From Paragonimus westermani (Eukaryota; Platyhelminthes; Trematoda; Plagiorchiida; Troglotrematidae), in the NCBI GenBank assembly GCA_008508345.1, contig QNGE01000411.1, positions 122,388 through 186,387 of the forward strand: a stretch of DNA of 64,000 nucleotides. Reading direction: 5' to 3'. Each line of letters starts with the position of its first letter. Position 1 is the first letter of the stretch. Positions 1-11,600 of this stretch are shown piece after piece. Position numbers and translations under genes: made by a program. Under the pieces are notes generated by a model. That model did not search any database and had not been told where the DNA came from. It saw nothing but the letters and a program-made list of their open reading frames with translations.

Positions 1-1182
1 GGAAATCATCAGAAACAGAAACGTTTTCATTGTTGGTGTGAAGGGAAAATTAACGGTGGACGAACAAAGGTAACATCAATAACACAGATGTAGTACTGCT
101 TACTAAATAATTCCTAAGCGTCAAACCAAGTTGGTTAGACCGAAATCCTGTCAGCTTAACTAAAATGGCACTGTTGTAGTACGAACTGTCGATTTGTCAA
201 CCATCTTACATAGAGGTGTTTGTGTATGTGACGTCGATTTTGCATGGGCTTTACTATGGATTTCCTTGTCCTCATCTGTCGAAAGTAAACATTGACGACA
301 CTACGCAGCCGATTTCGTTACTTGTGTTTTGGTGTTACACTCATGCTTGTGATAACATGTTTGCTATCGAAATGCTAGTCTCTAAATAGCCATTGAGCAG
401 AATCTCGCATGGAAGTAGCAATGTTTGCTGTAATTGAGACTAACCTAAATGCACCGTACTTGCTACCGTGTACGATTGCTCTATGACAAAGAAGAATAGA
501 TAATTGAATAGATCAAACTGCATACTTCGCGTTGTGTCTACACTCGACACGTGGGTTGCCTGGGCGATTGTATAAAAAAGGCAAGCGGAAGATGAAACAG
601 CGGTTTTCTTGCACATAGAGATGGAAAACCATGTTCTGATCATTACCGTCTGTGTAACCTCTGGTCCCAACTTGTGTAACTTTTGTGACTCGTTACGCTC
701 AAACTAGTTATTTAATAAATTGATTTCGTGTCGCACAAGTAAGCTGCGCTGTAATAAATATTAGATAATATGCCGCGAAATGTACTTGAGGGATACACTG
801 TGCAGGACAACACATAGATTTTGGGCTGGAATCGCTTTTTTGAACAGACATCCGCAATCAAATCCTTAAAGATGGTTTGGCTCATTATAAAGCATTTTCA
901 TTTAAGCTTTTAGGGCCTACGTTTCGTATTTGTCCCCAATAACAGATCTTGGAACTGTGCACGAAAAGTTCATTATCAGACATGTGTGTTCCAGTGGATG
1001 ATACTCATAGCTATTGTCATTGGACTGTCATACGAAAGACACTGGAAATTTCGTATGAAGTAACTGTATGCGGATGGTTCTGAGAATTGTATAGGGGAAG
1101 CATACCGTGAAACCAGAATTGACATATTAGTAGTTACCGTATCCACTCAACCAACCGTTGCTTTAACTAAAATCGGTCCAAC
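1..1182. other. Upstream region with no recognised gene
   Basis: I see no exon that I can support here. The only open frames are short and lack splice-site and protein-family support. The missing N-terminal exon or exons of the CCDC170-like gene could be here or further upstream, but no candidate with a start codon, coiled-coil composition and a matching donor stood out. Confidence 0.4.
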
Positions 1183-1267
1183 TTTATTTTCAAGTTGACC
1201 ATCACTCATATTTGATTGCAGCCTTCACATTCAAATAGACTTCCCAGCCAGCCTCTTTCGAAACCAA

Positions 1268-1312
1268 GCATCAGACTCGAGTTTCGCTCTCATTAAAGCT
1301 CGTCAGTAGTGC
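1268..1312 (-). ncRNA. Hammerhead ribozyme (copy A)
   Basis: Read on the minus strand: GCACTA (stem I), CTGACGA (core), GCTTT-AATG-AGAGC (stem II with tetraloop), GAAA (core), C-TCGA-G (minimal stem III), TC (cleavage site, GUC), TGATGC (stem I return). All catalytic core positions are canonical. Stem II keeps pairing through a U-G wobble. Stem I has one C-A mismatch. This is a type I hammerhead with a very short stem III, the form found in retroelements, which often works better as a dimer. Probably still active or recently so. Confidence 0.85.
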
Positions 1313-1325
1313 ATATCCTTGCCAC

Positions 1326-1392
1326 GGCCGGGATTTGAACTCCGGACATTCCAATCATGAGGCAACCGTGTTGACCACTGCGCCATTGACCT
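1326..1392 (-). other. tRNA-like pol III promoter head of SINE copy A
   Basis: On the minus strand an A-box-like TGGCGCAGTGG (1375-1385) and a B-box-like GTTCAAATCCC (1330-1340) lie about 40 nt apart, the spacing of an internal RNA polymerase III promoter. The cloverleaf is not convincing enough for a functional tRNA, and the sequence runs straight into the ribozyme, so I call it a SINE head rather than a tRNA gene. Confidence 0.65.
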
Positions 1393-1626
1393 CACATTAG
1401 GCACGACCGAATTATCAAATCTGAACGCTCAGCCACTCTCGCTTGTGAGCAATGATCAGGTTGCCCGATCGTCTCGAGAGGAGACACAGTTACTGCCTGT
1501 TAACTCTAATCGATAACATTACGATTAGGACTTCCAACACAGGTGAGAATCACTGACCTTATCGAACTTGCTTTCTGAAAGCGATGGCTGCGATCAAATG
1601 TGAGTGATGTTCAACTTGAAAATAAG

Positions 1627-2575
1627 CCAAATTCCCGACTACTCATCAGTAATCCAAATTTATTTCCAAACATGTTTCAGTCTGCAGTTAATGCAACCTG
1701 CTATCAGCAAAACCGAAAAACTGCCTGGTATGAGAGTGTGAGGGTCGAAAATTGCCATTAGCTCATTCTAAACGAGGAGCGTTTCGAGCTGTGAGAGCAA
1801 ACGTTGAATGAGTTTGAGTTACATTGCTATCAGCAGTGAATAAATGCAACTTGAACGTTTATATCATCCGTTTAGTCCCTGTTTTGGTTGATTCAGTGAA
1901 GACAGAGAAACTGATATAGTGACGTGTGTCTTTCGAGTAAAGTGACAAAGACTTTATCCGTTAGCTGACCATCAGTATACGTTTCGTTTAGGCTAGCGCA
2001 AAGCAGAGAGCTACTGAGGAGTAGTGGGGGTAATTGACCACAAATGGCTGAACCCACGCATGGCTTGCAAAAATGTTATCGCTCACATACGCTTCTTGAT
2101 CCAGCGTGCCTCAAAGTAGCATGAGAATAGACTTTTGTCTGTCGATTATACCATAAGAGAGATGCAACGCCTTCTCCTAACAAGGATTTTCATTTAAACC
2201 ATCGCATCGTGGACTGGCCTTTCGTTGACTGACTAAATATTAGATATAATCACAACTTCTCCATTAAAATTAGTAGTGTTGACTTCATTGACATAGTTCA
2301 GGTTGGTCAAACTGCTGGACATCAATAATAGTGACCAGTACACAGAGCTTTTGGTTACTACAGAACAGTTGTTTGAATGAATTGCACGAAGTGTTCCCTC
2401 AGGTTGATTTTTGAATTCACTCTCTACGAGTTAGTTGAAGGCAAAATAACAAGTACCAGTGTAATTCGTTGCTGTTTCCTACCATAACACTTTTAACACA
2501 CTTTTATTAGCTAGTTTAATTTCACTAGTTTTCTCAGAGACTATATATTTGTTGGTTGCACAATTGAATTTGCAG
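1627..2575. other. Non-coding stretch before the first recognised exon
   Basis: No gene recognised. The stretch ends in a good splice acceptor (TTTGCAG at 2569-2575) for the first coding exon I can identify. Confidence 0.4.
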
Positions 2576-2646
2576 TTAGAAGAGAAGGTCAAAGCTTACT
2601 TGGCAGAAATCCAAAAGAAAGATGACTTGATCCGTAAACTCTCCAG
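2576..2646 (+). CDS. CCDC170: CCDC170-like exon 1 of those found
   Basis: Encodes 23 codons plus two bases of a split codon, starting LEEKVKAYLAEIQKK after acceptor TTTGCAG and ending at CTCCAG|GTAAGC. It begins inside the reading frame with no start codon, so at least one upstream exon is missing. Coiled-coil composition matches the next exons. Confidence 0.7.
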
Positions 2647-5600
2647 GTAAGCTACACGTTTGTTTTGTATGGTTCACAAGTATGGACATCGCTGTCGTCA
2701 AGGTACCACCACAACAATGCACTGAATCTGACGGTCAGTCAAAGATGAACCGTGAAGAGTTGGCTGCTTTGAGGTCCAAGGTGGACGGTTTATGTCAAAA
2801 GGTAAAGTGAATGGGAACATTTGTTTGAACCAAAATTAGTTCTGTCATGTCTCTATTAGGTCGTCTATATTCATGTTGAAACATTCAACTTATTGTTATG
2901 AGGTACTCCATAGAGGTACTGCAATCTTCACCTCCGGTATTTTAGAAATCCTTCCGTATATTCGAACTTTATTACGGTTACCGTATATACGTCGTGAAAT
3001 ATACGGTAGTCTTCCCCTGAAAAACGAACACCCTCTGGGTTTTGAAGTGCCATTTCAAATCCACCGGAACTTTACCCTTGCAACTGAAGTATGGTTTGCT
3101 TCCCATGGAGAGTATTCTGGCGAAATCACTTGACGGATGCCAAACATCGACTAACCCTCAAAAGCGCTCTGATCTCCGTATGTTCATGTGGCATATATAG
3201 TTGCATTTACAAGATAGACCCCGTAGGACGAAATGTGGGTATAAATTGGATGTGAAGAAATGCAGGAACCATGTACTATCCTGTAGCATGTGCACTACCA
3301 GCAAAGCCATAAATTCAAACCAGATGCTAAAAATCTCTCAAGGTTCAGTTCCCCAACCACTCCATTATATTGAAAACAAAACCAAAGTATGTGTAACCGA
3401 AGACAGCGTCACTGAGAAAATTGGAAAATTCATGAGCGTCACAGAAATAGGATTAATATAAAATGCCAGGGACAAGCGGGAATGCACAGTATGAAGAAGG
3501 TTTTAAACTGTCCTCAGGTTTCTCTTCACCGTTAGGCGAAAGATTATATGAACGGTTTGTTTTTACTGGGGATGCAGAACACTCCTGCTGGTTTCAGACG
3601 GCTGTAATAAAAGCAATAGCCTAGGCAAAGGCTGTCTAGGTCATGCTGCAATAACGAGTCCTCATTTTGCCTGCAATTGACCAAATTCGTCTTTGGATAC
3701 CAATACGTTTACTCGTTGAAATTGTGGCTTTCTGAGACTTTGCGGCTTAATTATCCGAGTTGCACTATACCTCAAATGTACATCTGAACCGCCTGGGTGG
3801 CATTACTTACAGCAATCAAGCTTATCAGTCTGTCCACATACGATCAGCACGAGGTGTACTTGTCTCCTAAGTTTAGAGGTACGTACATCAAGTCTGTCCT
3901 CGTGGTGAACATCACGACATAGCGGACGCTGGCCCTGGCGCATGACAGTGTCCACTATGAGTTCGGAAGTTATTTCATTAATGACATTTGATAGCACGTT
4001 ATAAGTCGGTCTATCCCTAATTATTTTATATGTGATCAGCTGCGTGTAGCTGGAAAAGCCGCGCCATTTCCGTTTATATATATACACGAACTTGCTAGTC
4101 CGTATTTTGTTCATTATTTTTACTAATTTCTTGATAGACTTTGAATCAGGAAGCCGAGATTAAAGCCAAAAACACAATCATTACTAAGCTGGAAGAAGAA
4201 AAGAGAAACTTTCGGACACAACTGGATGCGCTGACTCAAAAAAACGAAAAACTTACCAAACAGTTGGAAGAGATCACTATTAAGTTAGAGCATATGAACA
4301 TAGAGAAATCGATTGAATCGAAAAAGGTGGAAAACTTTAAGCAAGAACTGAAGAATGAACAGGAAAAAGTTAACCATTTGGAAGCCAGGTTACAGTAAGT
4401 TTCATTTTTATACAACTATCTTTAAGTACACCATTAATTGTTAAGCTTCGGATGTTTATTTTGGATAGAAGAGATTCCTCGGCCTTACTCATTTTAAGTG
4501 GGCAGACCACACTACTGGATTCAGACTATAAACAATTGCTAGGATAAAGCAAGTTGATCACTTCTACTGGGTTATGCTTATGAGTAAGCCCACAGTGCAG
4601 TGTCTTCTCAATCTGGACTAAAGTTTTCACCCAATTCAGTTCAAAGTGATGTATAAACTTTTTCAATTCTGTATGTAGTCGGTTGGTGCTTGAAATAAAT
4701 GTTTGAGTTTCACACCGACTGTCCACAATGGATCACTTCGAAAAACAACAGTCTATACCTTCATTGGGAATTTGATTGCAAACACTATTTTACACTCAGA
4801 TATCTATCATTTATTAATCATTTACTATTCTTAACGAGTAGTGTGGCAGATTTATGATTTTCAGATATGAATCAACCTTGAAAAGTCCGGGCTTAGGCTG
4901 GTACAGCGCTTGCCACGTTGAGACATGCTGTGTCTGTCACTGGTTTGAATCCAGCCGAAACCCTAACTTGTCACAGTTGGGTCTCATCTAAAAAATATTT
5001 GCTATTCGTTAACTGGACGGTTTCTTTCCCTTCAAAGTGTACGTTGCTTTTCGCAGAGAAGCCCATCCGCCAGCTTTCGCTTCAACCACATTTAACATTC
5101 ATAGAGTAATTAAAGCAATGAGTAGTTAAGTATACCAACTAAGTCCCATCCACCAGTTAAACGTGTTGAATTGTTGGTTACTGACAACACTATTGAACGC
5201 GATGAATTCAGGACTGTATAAAACTGTGAAATGCTAACTAAAGTGATGTATTTTGGAAGTCTTCGCGTTTGGCTAGGTAGATCTGGCTTAGAACCCCATG
5301 TGCACAATCTGTTTAAAATCGCTAAAACAAAGTTGCTCTGTAAAAGATCTTGAGCAAATTAACGGTTGTAAGCATACTACTCCATATCAGCAGATCATCT
5401 CAAGAATCACTGAAGTGGTTCATTGCCGGAGATTTTTACTCCCGAGGGGAACGACACTAAAATTTTGTAACTCAACGAAAGTGGCCAGAATATAGTCACT
5501 AAGAAAACTATATTTTGACATAATTCGCAGTAGACGTGTTCGCGACTGATAATTTGAATCACAGCGGACCCTATAACGTAAGATACACTATTGTGTAATC

Positions 5601-8600
5601 GTCGACTGTAGCGTGCTGTGACGATTAAGCAACCACTGTGTGATGGCTAGGGACCACACGTAAAGCACACATTGAAATATAAAAGACAAACAGCGGACTG
5701 GGCATCGTTTGACAGTGTGTTAAAAACGGTACAATATGCCAGTCTTATGGCAGCTGAAAATACCTTTGAGATCATAGTCCTGGCATAAAAAGAAGACTAT
5801 GCTCGGTCATTCCGTCTGTCAAAGATCCAGTGTCCAAATTTGTGCAACGGTAGATGCTTCACCACTGAAATTTAACCAACCATCTATGCAGTTATGTTTA
5901 GTTATCAGTTCACTTATTTTCTCCCTTGCAGACCTTCAAAACTATATCTGAGGGGTCAAGAACCATCAATTATTGATGAGTTCGTGGAGTAATGAATAGG
6001 TACAGAATTGTGGAACGTGTTCATCGGTTACCACGAGCGACTGCTACTCATTTTTACCCATATTATTAGCCACATTTGGCTCGGGGCACTAAGGTTGATG
6101 AACATGTGGATCATTGCTTTTGTACATTTGAAACGACCTCGTTTTATTACCAGAGGATAGAAAGGTTTCTTTTCAAGTAGTCTTGTTACCCACTACCATT
6201 ACATCAATGTATTTTTTGATATTCTACTTTCAGCTGCTGAAGACGAACAGTGGAGTGTTGTTCATCTTAGTAGCTACGAGTATTTTAACAATCCACCTTG
6301 CGTTCGTGGAGTAAATAGTTTCAGTTTGGTGCGAAAACACTACCCTCGTTTGTCTTTCTGGAAGAAACTGTGTTCATTTCAGTACCTAGAAAACCACATG
6401 CAGACTTCTGGCAGCAACTAAATAATAAACATTTCACGCGTTCTGAGGATGTTCTTTGGATGGATAGTTTTATCATGAAGAAGCCGTTATGCATTGCTGA
6501 ACACTAAGATAACATCTTTGGCAGTCATTATTTCAAGATCAGATGTTTTGACGATTTGCGGAATATTCATTAATTGACCGGTAGTCGGAGTTCGTCAGGA
6601 TAAATACATGAAACGGCAGATATGCTTCATGAACCGTTAGATACACGCGCTTATCAACCTCTTGGTTGCTGTTTCCCGTTAGAAGAAGACCGCCTCTCTT
6701 CCAAGTTATCTAAGTTAGCTAGGAGGGCCACGAGTACATTTGATACATCTTCTAGAAGTTTCAAGCAAATGATTATGGTGAAATCTTTATTTGTTCGTTC
6801 ACATTTAGTAGGTTTAAACCCTGGTAGAGTGCTAATGATTTCAACTGAGTTGGTTACTTCATCCACTCACAGTGAACAAGTCAGTGAATGAACTTGGATG
6901 TGGTCACTAAACTTGGCAAGTAGTAACTTATAGGCATGTAGTGAGCCTCGTCGGTTGACTACTACAGTCAGATTTTAATTACGAAAGTTGTGTGACTCAT
7001 AAGTGTCCTTCTTAATAAGGAGCACTTAACTGCTCGAGAGTTTACATGGCCACATTGGAAAACCTATACGTGAAGAGTATGCAAGTTACAAAGCCCGGGG
7101 GATAAGTTGCAATCGGTTGAATTTCGTGATTATCTGCATGGTTTGTAAAGTATGAGTTTACGCACCTACGGTTTAAAGGCGACATATCAGACTTCCATAG
7201 ATAAATGATGTTTACGTGCACTCACAAATACTTTTCAAATATCTTAGGCTCACTTTCGAGGACGTTCAGTAACTCCATTAAAGCTAGAACTAAAATATGG
7301 ATAACACAGTTTGATTTTGGAAATCTAATTCGTTCAAAATCGTTTTCTTGTTTAATGGTCACCGTGTACAGTACTGTGGGTGACGGACTCTATTGACTTG
7401 ATTATTTTTCAACACGCTTTGCTAGAGTCAAAATGATTAACAAGTTTTGTATTAAACTATTTGTTCATGGCGTTTTCATTACTGAAATGTACTTTGTTTC
7501 TGTTAGGCAACAGGTGGTCCAACGTGAACGATACGAACACGAAGCAAGTGGTGCGGAAGAAAAGCTGGAACAGTTTGTCTCACAAATGCTCCGAATATTC
7601 GACACTTACGCCGGCGAAGCGGACGGCACCAGGGCTACATGGAAAGACGAAGTGCAACTGACGCGACTCATTAGTCACGTGAGTAGAATGAGGTTAAAAC
7701 GTTTTTACGTTAATGATTGACCTTTCGCTTGATTTGCTACGTTCCATATCTCCTTAAAATATTGCACTTTGTCAAATTATTTGGGTGGCCTGAAAAGCAG
7801 TGCAACCACTGCATTTTTCTGTCATAAAATCTTGAATAAAATAACAATGAGGTTGACTTTAATACGGTTTCTTATTGAGTTCATAAACAGATCAATGTCA
7901 ACTAGCGACCAGTTCACTGCGGTTCGTTGTAACCAAATACATTGTTACGATATCTTTATAAGCCATCTGAGTTTATTGATAATACTGCAACACAATACCA
8001 GCAGTTTCGATTGATATTCAACCAAATGACTTCAGTGTTCGTCATAACACTTAATATTTTTGCCAACTGCCTATCACTTCCAAACCAAAAAGAATTACGC
8101 ATAAACGACCGGGGCAAAATGAGGAAACTACTGAAGTGAACACACCAACTCTAAACAGCAGAGGTAGTCTGTGCCATAGCAGCTTTTGGAAAAACAACCA
8201 CCCACAAGTCATCTTAAAACCGCACACGATGGTGTGTTGTGCCCACTATGGTCACTCGATGAACTGCCTCGTTGTTAGAGAACTACGATTAGTCAGAGGT
8301 GAATATTTCCACTTTATCATAAAAGGGGTAGACCGCTGGGTAACTCTGTAAACGACGAAAGCTGGATCTCCAGTAAACTAAACCAGAACCTAGGTGGGCT
8401 AATTTGAGGACTTCCGAGATCAACACTTACTGTCCGTAGGTTATTGAGGTATTCATCACCACTACATGTTAATTCATAGGAACTATCTAGGTAAGAAGAA
8501 TTCAGCGTCCACCGATTGATACAATACGAAACGATTTATTCAGCAAAAGAGACATACTTGAACTGTGACCTGCGATCAGAACAAATTGAAGAATCCTGTT

Positions 8601-11600
8601 CTACCGTCACTGGTTAGAATGCCAAAGGACAGGCAAATTTTTTTTGATAAGGAAGAGCTGAATGTTGCATCCATCGGATATCTTGGTGGAGGTTCTAACG
8701 TTTAGTAATCGGAAGAAATTGAACCTGGGCATTTGTGGACCATGGATAAGGTATTGGTATCTTGTTGCGATGGGGACTGACATGAGTTTAGAAGAAAACA
8801 ACGTCAGATGATAAATATATGTTTTGGGTGCAGTCACAGTTTCGTTTATACCGGACGATGCCAAAAACGAAATCTCCCTTTCATTACATCAGATAGACTT
8901 CCGTTGTCATTTGTTACGTCAAATACGTCGGCAACAGTCCGTTTCTTTGACAAGTGGTTTGACAGATCAGTTAATTCTGAAAGACCCAGTTGTGAAAAAG
9001 CCGAGCTTCAGCTGGATTAGGACTGGTGGCAAGAAACAGCATGTTTAAACATGGCAGGCGTTCCCAAATCTGAATTAGGAAGCTACGTCAAAAGCTCGGA
9101 TATTTCGTATTTTGGCCCAATCACCCACTAGTCCCACTGAATCGTAGTAGGTACGAATCCAGCCGCAGCCCCCATTTTTCATAACTGAGTCTCTTGTGAA
9201 CACTTTTGTCATCAGGGTAAAACTTTCTCCATGTTGTCCGCACAACAGTAATGCAACATCTACTCCAGGTTGAACCGTTCCTTCTCGGTTCTTTGCCTAA
9301 ACCAGTTGGGAATGCAAAACGCGCACGTGATCATGTAGTAACTAGAATGTCAGAAGGCACAACCCCAGAGCCAGGCTAAGACTTTTTGTGACACCAGAGT
9401 ACTATGATCTGCAATGTATCTGCAAAATTCTTCTCACCTGTGTTAAAGAGGTGCGCAGATTTCCTCAGACAGAGTTCACAACGTATTTCGGAGTGGGTGC
9501 TTCCTAAAAAAGACATTTCAAGCTAAGTTTATAATTTTATCTCCTATTTTACTCTTTCATCCAACAACGCTTCAAAAATGTGAGCAGTTATGTTGTGTTT
9601 GTCAGATTTCTGATGTGAATTAATTAACCTTCTTTGGGAGGAACACGGATATTTCCAAACAACACCTGTTGCAGGTTTTTATAGGGATAAAATTTTCTCC
9701 TGGAACAAATTTAGACAGATTAGTTGGAAACAGTTTTTGCACAATGCATCGCATATTTTTCTGCATTCCATCAGACACGTGATACAGTTTGCGTGACGAA
9801 GTTCAATGGCAAAGTTCAATGAACACGACAAAAGCAATAACCACACACACACAATAGTGAGCATCACTTGTCGTGAAAATTTGTCACTGATAAGTAAATC
9901 GTTCTGTTAGGTACGGTAAGTACCACGTTTTTTGTTGCGTAAATCGACAGAAAGGCTTCTCAAACATTGGCTGAGGTCGACACGTCAACAGCTACCAAGC
10001 AAACAGTGGCGCTTGTTCCTGTTTACGCACTGTAATGAGAGTTTGACATTGTGGTATCCAACACCCTGTAACAGACCCCAAATCGAGTGTGTCTACTGAT
10101 CCGATTGCGTAATTGCCGCTCCGTTCCGGATAACTACGTTGCTTAGCCCTTAGGCTCATTCATTGATAGATGATATAAAGTTTAGTACCGAGTGACAGCG
10201 GTTTTAAAAATTCACGGAGACAAAGCAGTTAACAAGTGAAAATCACCCTCTTCACAAATAGAAAGCCTATCCAATGTTATCAAACTGCTGTAGTAACTGA
10301 TGTGCACTGCTGCGTGTTTGTCTCTACTGAATTTTTCGTTTGGTTTCATGATGTTCATTGAACTTTGTTGTATAAACCCGCAAATTACAGAAATTACTCA
10401 GTAGGATGCAACAAATTGTAGTCGAGATACACGTCTATATCAACAATTAATAATGATGTCTTACTAGCATACGTATAACTAAGTGACAAAATTCCTACTG
10501 GACGATAAATCTTTGTCTGGTGAGAATTCCCAGGTGTAAGCGTCATTAAATTGGCTGAACGCCCCGCCTTCGCTCACTAAAACAGATAAATCTCATTGCC
10601 GAGCTTCAATCAAAGTTATCAGCGGACTGACCACTAACATGTATTTGATACAACGACCTTTTTCAATATATAAATTGTCATAGGAATTTTAAGAAAGTCG
10701 ACTGGTCAAGGTTGGAATCTGACGCTACCCAGATGATACCTGATTACTGAATGAATTATGATCGATCGATTCACCAGAACACGTTCCATGGTGTGTCATT
10801 TTCGGAGGTACTACTAATCAAAATATCTTGGGAGCGGATGAATACAGAACCGCTTCAGCTGCTCATAGCAGTGTGTGAGTTTCCCCGTAAAGAAAAATAT
10901 TTTAACTTCCGCTATTCGTAAGACACTGGAGATATTAGGATAAGTGTACGAATATTAGAAGTTACTCACTCAGCCAGGCTCAAACTGGAAAAAATGTCTT
11001 TGCTTACTAGCACTTCCCAACTTCCATCAGAACTCCGATGGCACCGTTGTCTCGTTTTCCAGTTTCTGTTTTCATAATTCCGAATTCCCCAACATAAGGA
11101 GCATTAATAAAACTGAAAAACCTCATTTGTTTCTACTACAAGTTGGGCTCCCTTCAACTGAGTTGTAAATAAAACAACAGACGACCGAAACAGGTCACTG
11201 CGTGATTTTACTAAGAACTGTAATTATCTCGTTAAATTCATTTTACAGACGTGTTTGGCCACAAATTCTTTATCGCATTCGGCTGTTGTGCTGCAAAACC
11301 ACAAACCGTATGGAAACAATTCATGACAGTTCAGTTTGGAAATGCGTTTTCTTTAAAGAACTATAAACTGTGTTAAGCTTCTGCAAACCTGAGTAACTAT
11401 GCAACGCTGTCATGGAAAAATGCTTGTCAGTTGGGAACAGTGAGTACTTATTGAAATGGCTAATGAATGTTTAGGGCCGGATCCTCAGCAGCTTGATCAC
11501 GTAAAATGCTGTATATATATATATATCAAGTGAACTCAGTTCGTGCGAGTGAACGTCAAACTTAGGATGGTCACCGCCTCTCGGTGAAAATGTATCAAGC

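Larger units (their letters stand above)
1183..1626 (-). mobile_element. SINE copy A: tRNA-headed, hammerhead-bearing element with inverted ends
   Basis: Read on the minus strand, this holds a 5' unit (about 1393-1525), a tRNA-like head (about 1326-1392), a hammerhead ribozyme (1268-1312) and a tail ending in CAACTTGAAAATAAAG at about 1183. The 5' unit, head, ribozyme and tail are all recognisable again near 45.1-45.4 kb, so this is a family. A second copy of the tail, in the opposite orientation, closes the far side (1586-1626). The whole is therefore about 444 bp with imperfect inverted ends. It could be one element with inverted termini, or two copies inserted next to each other. tRNA-headed SINEs and hammerhead-bearing retroelements are both known in flukes; the name and family of this one are not known to me. 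Confidence 0.75.
4395..7506. other. Intron with a SINE-like fragment and an orphan open frame
   Basis: Contains a tRNA-like SINE candidate at about 4881-5110 and an unexplained open frame at 6237-6422. Other open frames (4918-5109, 5298-5495, 6622-6891, 7205-7396) are short and unrecognised. Confidence 0.45.

Noticed and set aside
1326..1392. Functional tRNA gene
   Set aside because: A and B boxes are present, but the sequence runs into a ribozyme, recurs in repeats and has no convincing cloverleaf.
2682..2684. ATG as the start codon of the CCDC170-like protein
   Set aside because: The upstream exon 2576-2646 is open, coiled-coil-like and joins in frame, so the protein most likely begins further upstream.
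9679..9867. Minus-strand frame with a hydrophobic start and many Cys, like a small secreted peptide
   Set aside because: The hydrophobic stretch is the reverse reading of a CA-rich run, and there is no conserved pattern or gene context.
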